Counted from the stretch's first letter, positions 47,067-58,250 are shown. The stretch: DNA of 64,000 bases from Narthecium ossifragum (GCA_963920575.1 OY986966.1:2562130-2626129), one strand, 5' to 3'. Notes: a model not told the origin generated them from the letters alone. Made by a program: numbers and translations.

Positions 47067-50000
47067 CTGGGGCGGACTTAGGTGGGGGCGAGTGGGGGCA
47101 GTCGCCCCCGCTCGGCTCCGAAAAATACCAAATTTTTTTTTTTAAAGCATATGTGGCTGGCTCGGTGGCTGCCTACTTAGAATAAATTTTTTTTTAATGC
47201 TTTTGAGCCTTGGGCAGTGGCTCAGTGAGCCTCTTTGACTTTTCCCTTTTTGGAACCCGTTCCGTGACTCCCATCCCCTCAAGCCCCAAACCCTAGGCAA
47301 CTCTGCCCTCTTCTCTCGCGCGCCTGCGACCGTGACGTCGGTTAGGATCGGTCGATCACCGGGATCGAAATCGACACCGCCGCATCGCCAGGCGCCATCC
47401 GCTGCACCAACGACCCCAACTCCCAAGGTGACTAGGTGAGCACAGAGCACTCCTTAGTTTATTTTCTCTATTATGGATTCATGGTTGGGTGATTTGGTGG
47501 TGGTTCATATTATTTATTGTGAATTGGATGCTATGTTTCATGTTTGGATGCTATGTTTTTAATAGATAAAGACTTGGATGCTATGTTTCATGTTTGGTTA
47601 AGGAATTATGCAACTTTTTATAATTATTGTGAATTGTTTTTCAATAATTATAGGATCATGGACAAGTATGTTATCAAGCGAAAGCATATAGGGGAGTCTT
47701 CTAGCACCCCTAACCTTGCACAAAGAACTCGTGTCGAATTTGATAGTGCCGAATTAGTTGCTGACCCGGGTACACGAAAACCAATTGAGGACTATGATGT
47801 TGCTGTTAGAGATCAAGTTTGAATGTGGTATCTACAAAAAGGTTCTTTTCAACCTTATGAGCATAACTTTCCTAAAACGAAATGTGGTGATTGTATGAGA
47901 AGGTTTCAGAAAGAATGGTTCAATGATTATGATTGGCTTGAGTATAGTGTGCAAAAAGATAAAGCATTTTGCTTTTATTGCTATGTTTTCAAGACAAGCA
48001 AGGGTTCTCAAGGGGGTGGTGACGCATTTGTAGGAACGGGTTTTCAAAATTGGAAAAAGAAAGTGAGATTTGATGCACATGTGGGGAAAGTTAATAGTTC
48101 TCACAATGAGGCACGAAGAAAATGTGAGAATTTCAAAAATCAGAAACAAAGTATCATACATGCATTTTCTCGTCAAGATGATGAAACCCGGCTAACCTAT
48201 AGAAGTCGTTTGACTGCAACTCTGAAATGTGTTAGATTTCTTTTGGGTCAAGGTATGGCATTTCGTGCACATGATGAATCTGAAACATCTATAAATAAGG
48301 AAAACTTTCTTGAACTTTTAGAATGGTATGCTAGTGGCAATGAGAAAGTTAGAGAGATAGTCATGGGTAATGCTCCTGGGCGTAACCAAATGATAGCACC
48401 AAGTATACAGAAAGAGATGACTAATAGCGCAGTAGTTGAAACTATTAATGCTATTATAAAAGATCTTGGTCATTCATTATTTTCTATCTTGGTTGATGAG
48501 TCTCGGGACGTGTCTACGATGGAACAAATGGCAGTGGTTTTGTGATATGTGGATAAAAAAGGGCAGGTGATTGAACGTTTCATTGGTGTTGAACATGTTA
48601 GTGACACTTCTGCTCAGTCATTGAAGGATGCCATTGGGAAGCTTTTTGCTAGATATGGATTAAGCATATCTAGATTACGGGGTCAAGGTTATGATGGAGC
48701 AAGTAATATGCGTGGTGAGTTTAATGGTTTAAAAGCAAAAAATTTGGATGAGAATCCTTATGCTTACTATATACATTGCTTTGCTCATCAACTTCAATTG
48801 GCTCTTGTGGGAGTTGCAAAAAATAATTTGGTGGTAACAAATCTTTTCAGTTTGATATCAAGCATTGTTAATATTGTTGGGTCTTCATGCAAAAGGAAAG
48901 ATGCCCTTTTGGAGAAGCAACATAGTTTATTGGTTGAAAGACTTGAAAAGGGAGAAGTTGTTAGTGGAAGAGGTAAAAATCAATAAACATTTCTAGCAAG
49001 GCATAATGATACTCGTTGGGGTTCATATCACATTACAATCATTCGCTTGATTTCGATGTATGATGTTGTTTTAGATGTTCTTGAGACCATATGGCATGAT
49101 GGTGGGAGTACAGATAAACAAAATAATTCATCAGGATTGATGATAGCAATGCAAGATTTTGAATTTGTATTCACCCTACATCTAATGAAAAGCATAATGG
49201 GGATTACAAATGAACTTTTACAAGCATTGCAGAGGAGAGATCAAGATATTGAGAATGCTATGAAGTTGGTTAGTGTTTGTAAGAAACGACTTCAGAATTT
49301 GAGGGAGAGTGGATGGGATGCATTATTGGAGGAAGTATTTGACTTTTGCAAGAATCGATTTATTGAAGTGCCAAATATGGATGATTGTTTTGTACTTCGT
49401 GGTAGACCGAGACGTGGAGTTCATCAAGTGACGAACTTGCATCACTTCCGTGTTGATTTGTTCTCTTGTGTTCTAGATATGCAACTTCAGGAGTTGAATG
49501 GTCGTTTCTCTGAGTCAAATACTGACTTACTTCTCTGTATAGCATGCCTTAATCCAACTGATTCCTTTTCAGCGTTTAAGAATGAAAAGTTGATGCGCAT
49601 TGCTGAATTTTATCCTCTGGAGTTTTCTTCTTATGATCTTGTGATTCTCAAAGATCAACTTGAGACTTATTTGCTTGATGTCCAAGTTGATAGTGGGTTT
49701 TCAAATCTCAATGGTATTTCTGAGCTTGCTAAGAAGATGGTTGAGACGAAAAAGGATAAAGTGTATCAACATGTTTATCAACTCATTGAATTGGCGTTAA
49801 TCTTACATGTTGCCACAACAAGTGTTGAGAGGGTATTTTCTGCTATGAGCATCATCAAGACTGACTTGCGTAACAAAATGGATGATGAGTAGATGAATGA
49901 CAGCTTGGTTGTGTATGTTGAAAAGGAGTTTTTTAAAGCTATTGATGATGAAGTTATTTTACAACGCTTTCAGAATATGAAGCCCCGTAGGATGCAATTA

Positions 50001-50203
50001 TCACGATTAGCGACGACTTAGTTTGTTTATTTCTTTTATCATGTATTTTTGTTAGTTATTCTTATACCTTGGTATTTTGGTATTTTGTGTTAGTGAATGA
50101 GCTGGCTAAGGTGCATTATGTATGTAGGCATTCTTCTGTCTTTTGAATGAGGCTTAAAAAAATTTTAAGCCCCCACTTACTTAAATTTCTAAATCCGCCA
50201 CTG
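47067..50203 (+). mobile_element. hAT transposon, near full length
   Basis: 3137 bp inside the LINE, with the perfect 8-bp TSD CAAGCAGC (47059-47066 and 50204-50211). The ends are CTGGGGCGGACTTAGG and, in complement, CAGTGGCGGATTTAGA. The left 400 bp are GC-rich and contain GGGGGCAGTCGCCCCCG. A probable 5' non-coding exon precedes an intron whose acceptor ATTATAG lies just before the ATG at 47658. Confidence 0.95.
47658..50021 (+). pseudogene. hAT transposase (TTF zinc finger, DUF4371, HAT dimerisation)
   Basis: 788 codons in one frame with four internal stops (TGA 47820, TGA 48543, TAA 48984, TAG 49890) and no frameshift. The family is the zinc finger MYM-type 1-like group of hAT transposases. 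A TTF-type zinc finger region follows the N-terminus (YDWLEYSVQKDKAFCFYCYV). Then come DUF4371-like text (FSILVDESRDVSTMEQMAVV, FIGVEHVSDTSAQSLKDAIG, GQGYDGASNMRGEFNGLKAK, IHCFAHQLQLALVGVAK) and the C-terminal dimerisation motif (HVATTSVERVFSAMSIIKTD). It ends RRMQLSRLATT. Relatives have Arg, Arg, Gln and Trp at the four stop positions, so each could be a single C-to-T or G-to-A change. Confidence 0.93.
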
Positions 50204-50540
50204 CAAGCAGCTCTTGTTGAGATTCAAGGTCCTCTCCCGCTTGGAGATGAAACTAGCCAAGTCGAGAATCCGATTCTCTCCCACTACTCTGGGGGATAGG
50301 AGAAGTACTATCTGCAGTATTTCGACCTTTTCGAGGCTCTAACTCCTTGGACCTACATGGGGGCTCCTCTTGGCCATGGTGCGGTTAAGGCTTTGGTCCT
50401 ATCAGAGTTGTTGTACAAGATGGTGAACCGAGTCCTCTTTTGGCAAGGGAGGTTGATCTCTGCTCTGGGCATGCTTGTTTTGCTCAAGTCTGTGCTTCAA
50501 GCCATCCTGACATTCATACTGGCCACTATTTATATACCGG

Positions 50541-50929
50541 TGTAGAATTTGGTTTCTCTGTATGAATACAAAACAGTGACGAGAACTTACTAGTTAGCCT
50601 ACGATCTTCTTCTAATCTGTTTCACGTGATCCAGGTGATCTTGTTACAAGAACAAGGATATCCAATCCACAACCCAAGTTTCCTATCGTTTAGTTCTTCT
50701 TCTTCTCCATTGGTTCTTCCTACGATCACTTGACGGTGAGAGTTCTGTCAAAACCGATACCTGGCTGGCGGTTTCTTTTCCCGTTTAATCCAGGAGATGC
50801 TTAGCGGTTCCCGAGTTGTTTAGATAACAGTTATCTAAACCGTTTGATCTTATTAAGTGAGTTAACCTATTTGGCATTAGGTCTGAGTCTAGCCATCATT
50901 GGCGACCCTAACCTATTTATAAACCAACA
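50541..50929 (-). mobile_element. small solo LTR inserted in the LINE
   Basis: 389 bp with TG...CA ends and the perfect 5-bp TSD ACCGG (50536-50540 and 50930-50934). Removing it restores the LINE reading frame. On the minus strand it begins TGTTGGTTTATAAATAGG, so a TATA box lies very close to the LTR start. The inverted repeat AACGGTTTAGATAACTG / CAGTTATCTAAACCGTT is near 50815-50845. The short LTR suggests a small copia or TRIM element. Confidence 0.85.
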
Positions 50930-51833
50930 ACCGGCAACTATGATCAAGAAAATGGAGCGCATATGTAGGGGGTTTCTTTGGAACAGGCACCAGTTCGGCA
51001 TCAACACAGTAGCTTGGGGTGAGGTATGCTTGCCCAAGGTGGTCGGTGGTTTAGGTGTTCGGGACTTTGCTGTATGGTAGCGTGCTTTGAAGATGAAGAG
51101 GGTGGCCATGTTCTTAGAGGGGGGCTCTAATCTCTAGAAAGAATTGGCTAAGGCGAAATACTGGTAGATGGAGGCCCTTTCCCTCCATCAGGGGACTCTT
51201 TTCCTCATCCTCATCTCATTGGAGGCATATTTGTATAGCTAAAAACCAAGTTTGGAAGGGTCTCAACTGGTCGGTGGGTGTTAACAGTTGTGTCAACGTG
51301 GTGGAAGATGCTTGGTGTGCAGAGCTTACTTTCCTTGTTGTCCTTGAGGGCTTGGAGAGCAGGGTTGGGAGCGAATTCCAGCATGGCATTGGGTGGAATA
51401 GAGACATGTTGCTGACATGCTTTCACCCTTCTCTTGCTAACCTTATGATAGCGGTAGGGGTTGGAAGGAGTGGTGATGAAGCTCAATGGGAGTTCAATGT
51501 TTCTGGCCGGATAACCTCTGCTTCAGCCTACCTGCTAGAGTTAAGAGAGAGTTTCCCACGGCTTGTGTTGGATGCAGGGTATCTTGCTTGGGAGAATGTC
51601 TGGCACCTTCCTTCAGGCCCTAGGGTCAAGACTTTTGTCTGGAGAGTGCTTAAGAGGAAGTTGATGGTGCGTGATACCCTTTGAGGCTATGCTTGACTTC
51701 GGATAAAGATTGCCTCAGATGTGGAGGTGAGTCAGAGACTGCCGCGCATGCTCTGTTCGTTTTCTCATAAAAGTTTTATACTCGCTGTTACGTCGCGTAT
51801 AGTGTTTATATTCATAATAACATCGTTTATAAC

Positions 51834-52163
51834 ATTTACTCTCGTGTTTGTGTACTTATATATGCTATGCGTATAACTTTATACTCGTGGTTACGCCGCG
51901 CGGATTGCTAGTATTCGTAAAAAAAAATACAAGTGAACAAACATGCATATATGCATGAAATAATAGGTCACTTGTGAACACTATAACTTCTCCCAAAAAT
52001 TTACTCTCGTGTTTGTGTACTTATATTTGCTATGCGTATAACTTTATACTCGTGGTTACGCCGCACGGATTGCTAGTATTCGTAAAAAAAAATACAAGTG
52101 AACAAACATGCATATATGCATGAAATAATAGGTCACTTGTGAACCATATAACTTCTCCCAAAA
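51834..52163. repeat. 165-bp tandem duplication
   Basis: Two copies (from 51834 and 51999) of a 165-bp unit beginning ATTTACTCTCGTGTTTGTGT, nearly identical. Each contains an A9 tract and the palindrome ATGCATATATGCAT. Confidence 0.9.
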
Positions 52164-54409
52164 ATTTCTAAAAATTTGTAACCCAGCCTTAGCTTACTGA
52201 TAAAAAAAAGGAAAAATGTCGAACTCCTCCCACACTTGATGAGCCGAGAGTATCCTCAAAGCCAACGACACATGCTTACGTCACGCTCGCCAGGCTATCC
52301 AAAAAAATAGCGAAAGAAATGACGTAAATTCAAAAAAAAAAAGAGCGAGACCTAGGACCAAAGAAGCCTATCATTGGGATGGAGGACCCCCTCTTGAATC
52401 CGAACGTGACGAGAATGGTGACCCTGGAGGGGAAGGAGGAGTCGGAGTCATAGACGGAGCTGGTGGTGCGATAGGTGAAGGATTTGTTGGCCGTCGAGGC
52501 GAAGGTGGCGGAGTTTCGGGATATCTTGGCGGTTAAGGGGTTTGGAGACGGTTGGGAGGTGTTCGTGGGACCGATCGCATTCAACATCCTCTATATACCA
52601 AATCTTCGTGGGACACCTAGGCAACCTTCTACTCTCCGCCGTTGCCATTGGCCTCTCCGTCATCTCCAATTTCTCTTTTGGGTGACCTTGAGAGAGAGCG
52701 AATGAGCGCGAGAGAGAGAGAGAGAGAGAGAGGTGAGTGAGAGAGATTCGGAGTATAGAGAGAAGTGGATAAAAAACCCTTTTTTTATTGTCTATGGCAT
52801 AACATGGCTTCATTCATGTGAAAAAGCATGAGCAGTAATGGCATTTTGAGATTTTGGGACCTCGTTTTGCAAGGAAACAAGGGATGCGCTCCAGATGTGT
52901 CAAAAGCAAACTATATTGGCACTAAACAACAAAAAATTCTTTGATCATGTTTTGTTTCATTTAATAAGATACGCGATGAGAAGATAAATTAGTTGAGAAT
53001 TTCAACTAAAATGAATGGGCGGCACAATTTTGAACCTATGAGAATAGCTTTTATAAGGTATGGTTGCACTTGTAAAAAACGATAGTATGTTGACGCAAGT
53101 TGGACCGATTGTGAATACCCTATGTGGACGCTTTTGAGATAATAAGTAATTTGCTCTGATATAATGAAATAACTTTATCTACTTAAAATAAAAGCTTAAG
53201 CTAGCAAGTGATTATGTTTATTTGGAAGAATTTGATAGTAATATGGGATTTTCATCTATGTGTTTTTTTAAATCCATTTGAGCTATTTTGGCATTGTGGT
53301 GAATCAAGAGAGTAATGTCTCTTTGGACGTTTCTGCATGGTTAATATGATTTATGGTTGTTGCTGAATGGTTACTGATTGAATATTTAATTATAGAAGCA
53401 ACATAGGAATGCCGACATATGATTTGAATTCGGGATATTTGCTCTAATACCATAAAGAAAAACTTTAATGTCTCAATTCAAAAAGCTTAACCCAATGGTT
53501 AAGAACGGGTTAAACACTTCGTGAGTCAAGTAATCAGATAATTTTAAATATAAGATGACCATGTCAGTGGACACAATGCGCACTCTCATATGGATATGCG
53601 ACAGATTACATATGAGACTAAAAAAATAATAACTTAGGCCAAGATACCACTGTCAGTCTGTGATGCTACCTACCTCTAATAATCGACCACCATGGGGGGC
53701 CATCTGCATGAGCTCCAACGCGCGCGACACGGACCGTGACATCATATGAAACATGACACGAAAGTCATGTACTGCAATAATTGAGGACATTGAACTCTTG
53801 AACTCTTGTGAGTTCAGATCTCAGATCTTTTATCAGAAAGAGGGACCCAACTGGTCCAGAGAGAATTAAGGGTCTGGTCGAATATAACAGACGTTACACG
53901 CCGATGCGCAATTGGTTCTTATCGTTCGGAAGTCATACATCTTGCGACAAAGTGATTGATGGTACTCTAGTCTATTTGATATCATATTGATGTAGGTACT
54001 TATTTGAGAAAAGAAATTAGAAGATAGCTCTGGCCTACAGGCCTAGTGGTTGGCTCAAGGATGCGTTCAGCGACACCTGCCGGTGAATATCACAAGTCCA
54101 GGGTCCTTTATGAGTAAATCATATATCATGTCATTTAGAAAGTAATACGGCTGAAGCTCCTGTCTAATTTTTCTTCAACCATTTAGTTCTTTTAAAGAAA
54201 AAAATATCTTAAATGCTCATTCACCTTCCACCCTGCATCCTCATACCCAAAAAAAAAAAAATAGTTAATTGGTGTATGCCTCAATTTAATGAAATTTATC
54301 AACATGTACACCACCTTCTTATTTAAGGCGTTTACACCGTTTTAAGATAATTATGATTAGTTATGATTTTTTGATGACTAAAATATATTTATTTCCACAT
54401 CTTAATTAC
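52164..54409. other. intergenic, one unidentified GC-rich island
   Basis: Mostly AT-rich without recognisable genes. At 52370-52700 a GC-rich island has ORF-like text on both strands (plus strand GFGDGWEVFVGPIAFNILYI) that I cannot assign; it may be a worn gene fragment. A (GA)n tract lies at 52711-52733 and an A-run at 54249-54260. Confidence 0.4.
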
Positions 54410-55015
54410 CAGAAGCCTTCTTCCCTCTCCCAACCCCGACGAACGCCATCGGCTCTCACGACACGGAGGAATGCCGCCGACTCGAGTTTCGGAAGACGGG
54501 ATCTCCACGAATCAGTCCGGCGAGGGTGACGGGGGAGAGGAGGAGCGAAAGGCGTGGGCGTCCTTGCGGCCGAGGTGAACGGGGTAGTATGGGCCACCGA
54601 GCATGGAGATGAGGTTGCAGGTGGCGAGGGCGAGGGCGAGGATGTCGGCATCGGAGACAATGCAGGGGCACTGGAGCTTGAGGGCAGTTTTGACGTGGAT
54701 GACGACGTCGAACGTGTCCCTGGGGAGGGAGAGGTTGATGTTCACGTCGCGCTCGGTGGTATTGAAGATGTTGGAGGTGACGAGGACGGAGGCGTCGTAG
54801 CCCCCGACAAAGCAGTCATGGAAGAAGAGATGGATGGTGTTGGGGCTGGTGGTGGGGGTCAAGATCTGCTTGCCGGTCACCACCCCTGACACGATGTTCT
54901 CCACACGGGGCATGACTTCTAGTAGTACGCTGTCGAAAGCTTTGCCTCAGCCTCAGCTGAGGCTGAGAGATGTCGATGACGATGACGACGACGAGGAGGC
55001 TACCCAGCAGCACCG
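54410..55015 (-). pseudogene. class III peroxidase pseudogene
   Basis: Minus-strand remnant of a secreted plant peroxidase. A hydrophobic leader (MLLGSLLVVVIVI, from 55013) is followed, in a second frame, by KLSTAYY*KSCP with a TAG at 54919-54921. One base is missing after SCP, and the frame then gives PRVENIVSGVVTGKQI, LFFHDCFVGGYDASVL, ERDVNINLSLPRDTFDVV and IVSDADILALA. The distal His motif FHDCFV is intact. The conserved Cys in GCDAS is Tyr and the one in SCADILALA is Asp, so disulfides are lost. Text after GRKDAHAF (left of about 54560) degenerates; the proximal His half is missing. Confidence 0.82.
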
Positions 55016-55439
55016 ATAGGGGTGAGAAGGGGTGGTGACGGCTCGTCGTGGCATTAATGAATGATGTAAAGAAGCAAATTTTATGAGCTTGGGGAGTAAT
55101 GTCGCAATGGGGAGGAGGTCTGCTCCTTCTGAGCGGAGAGATTTGGGGTGGGTGGTGGGAGGAACCAGATTGATTGGTTTGTTTGAGGAGAGAGAGAGAG
55201 AGGCAATGGTTGGAGGAAATGGAGGCCGTGGTGGGGAGGGGCTTTAGGAGGGAGGAGAGAGAGAGGTGGGTTTTAGATGGAGAGACAGAGACAGAGATAT
55301 GGAGGGCGAGATCTGGTTGTCCTTCGCTGTCCTCAGCCTCTGCGATGCTGCATCCGGATATGTAAAGAGTAGGAAAGAGAAAAGAGAAAATAGAAAAAAT
55401 AAAAAAAGAAAAGTGAGGTTGTGAGCTTGTCGTCGATTA
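55016..55439. other. purine-rich intergenic stretch
   Basis: GA-rich plus strand (GAGAGAGAGAG at 55189-55201). Possibly a 3' flank or intron of the MAKR-like gene on the minus strand. No gene supported. Confidence 0.4.
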
Positions 55440-55971
55440 AGTAGGAGGGATAGTAGGGACATCAGGGAATGATTTTGGTGGCTGATCGGTGAGAATGGCA
55501 ACGGAGACGGGGGATCGAAGGAGAAAAAAGTAAAGAGAAATGAGAAGAGAGAAAGAGAAAATTGGTGGCCGACTTAAGGAGCGAGACGGGGAACTGGTGA
55601 GGCTTGGTGTTGCTAGTGGTCTCGGTGGTGGTGACGACGAGGGAGGAGGAGGAGGAGGTCTCGATGGGTACCATGCACCCTTTGAAGAAGAGGTCGTCAA
55701 TGGGGGACATCGAGGCACCGTCGCCGCCGCCATCAGAGGAAGGCAACGCGATAGTGAACTCTTTTCCCATGTTCTCCTCCTTGTCCACCTCCTCTTCCTC
55801 CACGAAACCACCATGGTCGCGGTCATCGTCATCGTCAGTTGGGACGGTGAACTCGAGGTCAAAGAAGGAGCTGTCGTCGGTCTCAGCTAGCGAGTGGCGC
55901 ACGACGACCATGGTGGTGGGTTTGGGCTCACCTTGACCTCGCCAGTACTTGGGCAAGGTGAAGGCTTCCAT
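55440..55971 (-). pseudogene. membrane-associated kinase regulator (MAKR)-like fragment
   Basis: From ATG at 55971 on the minus strand: MEAFTLPKYWRGQG, then SSFFDLEFTVPTDDDDD, an acidic stretch, SPIDDLFFKGCMVPIE and PVSLLKSATNF. These are the ordered hallmarks of the N-terminal half of plant MAKR proteins, relatives of BKI1 that act in receptor-kinase signalling at the plasma membrane. The usual text after LLKSAT (KFRVF..) is not found. What follows is pyrimidine-rich (FLFLSSHFSLLFSPSI) and could be an intron or a truncation. The C-terminal half was not found further left. I call it a probable pseudogene or partial gene. It could be the first exon of a functional gene whose second exon I failed to see. 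Confidence 0.6.
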
Positions 55972-56440
55972 ATGGGTTTGGAGCAGCAAGCTCCTCTGCC
56001 GGTCTCTTTACTAAGGTGAAAAAATGGGCTAAAAAACGAGGTAAACGAACAATGGAGGCGTGGTGGTAGGTTAGGTGGTGAAGTGGGGCAGCAAAGTAGC
56101 GTTACTAGCCTGCTCTGCTTGGCTGCGCATGGATCTGGTGGTACGTGATCGATGGGGCGAAGAACGGTGCTAACCCTGGAGGCGGTGACTGAAGCGGGGC
56201 CGACACGTACTGTCGAGTGCTTCTTTCAATGGTCCCTAGTGGTGGGACCGGCGTTGTCCGGGACCACCGATCCCACCTCGTCGGCGGTGGAGGAGAAGGA
56301 GATGGGCGACGAGCGAGAGGCGTTTTCCATTTTCTCGAGAGAGAAGATAGAGAGAGAGAGTGGGTCAAGATGTCGGTTGTGAAGGGGGTATATGTATCTT
56401 TTGTAGTGTAAAATGATGCTAAATCTCAAATCTTATGATT
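55972..56440. other. MAKR-like upstream region
   Basis: Mixed GC-rich sequence up to the N gap; no gene recognised. GA-rich tract near 56335-56360. Confidence 0.4.
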
Positions 56441-56640
56441 NNNNNNNNNNNNNNNNNNNNNNNNNNNNNNNNNNNNNNNNNNNNNNNNNNNNNNNNNNNN
56501 NNNNNNNNNNNNNNNNNNNNNNNNNNNNNNNNNNNNNNNNNNNNNNNNNNNNNNNNNNNNNNNNNNNNNNNNNNNNNNNNNNNNNNNNNNNNNNNNNNNN
56601 NNNNNNNNNNNNNNNNNNNNNNNNNNNNNNNNNNNNNNNN
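56441..56640. other. assembly gap (200 N)
   Basis: Exactly 200 Ns, the size of a conventional gap of unknown length. It lies just left of a truncated LINE, so repeat collapse is a likely cause. Confidence 0.99.
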
Positions 56641-57046
56641 AACCCCCCAGCCACCACCACCCTCGATCTCCAATTCCAGCGAACCCTCGTGTAGCCCCAT
56701 TTCCTCCTTCTCCGGCGAAGCCATGGCATTCGCGGTACCCCTTCCCCAGTTTGTGTTGGACTTTGGAGCATGGTGAGAACATAATTCTTTTGGAATCTGA
56801 CTCTAAATGGATGGTGGAAATCTTAAATGAAAGTTGGAGCTGGTCGGCTGAGGTGGAAGCTATGGTGAAAGAAATGTGGGTTGTGTCTATCTTGTTTAAA
56901 TCGATGGGTTTTGTTGCTATCCCTAGATCTGTCGATATAAATGCAGATAGGGTGGCGAGATGGTGCATAACATATTGCTTGACTTGTGTATGGAACTTGA
57001 GTGATGACTCGGAATCCTTGAGGGCTTGTAGCCTTGTATCTTTATA

Positions 57047-58200
57047 GGGTTTTTTACATATATATCCTCAAAAAACTTTCAAAATACGTATTTACCTCTA
57101 CATTCTTCATATTTTCATATATATCCCTCAAAAATTTAAGTTATCACATATATGCCCCTCGGGTTACCTGTCGTGGAATCAAATGGGAATATTCCATAAC
57201 GCCGTTAACGGCGTGGTGTCAAATTACCTTTTTGCCCCTGATACTGTTCATCATCCCCGCCGTCATCTTCGGCGACCTTTGCCGGAGAAGATCCAAAAAC
57301 TCCAAAAAATGCCAAGAAAAATGTCCAAAAATACATGGAAAAACTTGGAATCAATAAGGAACCTTATTTACACCATGAAGAAGAAAAAAATCGACGATTA
57401 CCCAATGCTACAGTCGCTGGAAAAAGGGGGCGGCGGCGTCTCCGGCGACCTTCGTCGGAGAAGATCCAAAAACCTCAAAAAATGCCACGAAAAATGCCTA
57501 AAAATACATGGAAAAACCCGGAATAAACAAGGAAGCTTATCTACACTAAGAAAAAGAAAAAAATCGACGATTACCCAACTCTACAGTCGCTGGAAAAAGG
57601 GGACGTCGTCGTCCCCGACGACGTCTTCGGCGACCTTCGCCGGAGAAGATCCAAAAATCTCAAAAAATGTCAAGAAAAATGCCCAAAAATACATGAGAAA
57701 ACCCGGAATCAATAAGGAAGCTTATCTACACCAAGAAGAAGAAAAAAAATCAACGATTACCACTCAAATCTCGAAAAAATTCAGCGAAAACCCCTTTTTT
57801 TTCTTCTATGTTTTTGTCCGTTTCTTTCTCTCTCAAACTCCTCATTCTACTAGCTTCTAGTGAGAAATAGTGGGGAGAAGAAGGGGATAAGAAGGGAAAG
57901 GAGATCAGTAAACTTGGCCGGCTTTTGGCCGCAAAATGGCCTATGTCGGCGGTGAAAACTGAGAATTTGCAAAAAAAAACCCCTAAAAAAACCCATAGTT
58001 ACACGAAAATACCCATAAATTTGCAAAAAGCCCCCTAAAATATGATTTAACCATGGTTAAGTTACTTAACCTCACGGGAGTTGACGGAAGGGTATATATG
58101 TGATCACTTAAACTTTTGAGGGGTATATATGAAAATATGAAGAATGTTGCGGTAAATACGTATTTTGAAAGTTTTTTGAGGATATATACGTAAAAAATCC
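57047..58200. mobile_element. Mutator-like long-TIR element 2, non-autonomous
   Basis: 1154 bp with the perfect 9-bp TSD ATCTTTATA (57038-57046 and 58201-58209). Ends are GGGTTTTTTACATATATATC and, in complement, GGATTTTTTACGTATATATC. TIRs run about 120 bp, with ATCCTCAAAAAACTTTCAAA and ATACGTATTTACC shared. The interior holds three tandem copies of a GC/A-rich unit and no transposase. Confidence 0.88.
57271..57790. repeat. 173-185 bp tandem repeat x3 inside Mutator-like element 2
   Basis: Copies start GGCGACCTTYGYCGGAGAAG at 57271, 57444 and 57629. Each continues ATCCAAAAAYTCCAAAAAAT, then AAATCGACGATTACCCAA and CTACAGTCGCTGGAAAAAGG (third copy truncated). A long open frame runs across them but looks like chance. 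Confidence 0.88.
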
Positions 58201-58250
58201 ATCTTTATAATTTGTTCTGGCCTTCGAGCTCAACTAATAAAAAAAAAAAA

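Larger units (their letters stand above)
46620..51768 (+). mobile_element. degenerate LINE split by a hAT and a solo LTR
   Basis: Three pieces of one L1-type LINE lie in order on the plus strand: about 46620-47066, 50204-50535 and 50935-51768. The left piece codes reverse transcriptase (KEVVHSMYLA, YDWVRWDFLRRVLTTMG, GLR*GDPLSHYIFF with stop TAA at 46871, LLYADDYLVIT). After the hAT the protein resumes at once (ARKLKQ then LLLRF), and after the solo LTR again (IYIP then ATMIKKMERICRGFLW). The last piece has VAWGEVCLPKVVGGLGVRDF and a zf-RVT remnant (AWENVWHLPSGPRVKTFVWR, CLRCGGESETAAHALF). Several stops and frameshifts make it older than the 20413-24480 LINE. No 3' poly(A) is seen. Confidence 0.88.
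56745..58250 (+). mobile_element. LINE 3' end interrupted by a Mutator-like element
   Basis: A short LINE RNase H remnant is readable from about 56745: NIILLESDSKWMVEILNESW, then SMGFVAIPRSVDINADRVAR. A 3' UTR follows (CCTTGTATCTTTATA). The Mutator-like element splits it, and the UTR resumes at 58201 (ATCTTTATAATTTGTTCTGG) and ends in a poly(A) tract at about 58240-58250. Only the last few hundred bases of the LINE are present, or its start lies in the N gap. Confidence 0.75.

Noticed and set aside
52711..52733. GAGAGA run as a possible regulatory element
   Set aside because: A simple microsatellite; no gene start lies nearby.
57183..57860. Open frame of 225 codons
   Set aside because: It runs across the 173-185 bp tandem repeats of the Mutator-like element, is Lys/Asn-rich and shows no protein family; chance openness from repeated units.
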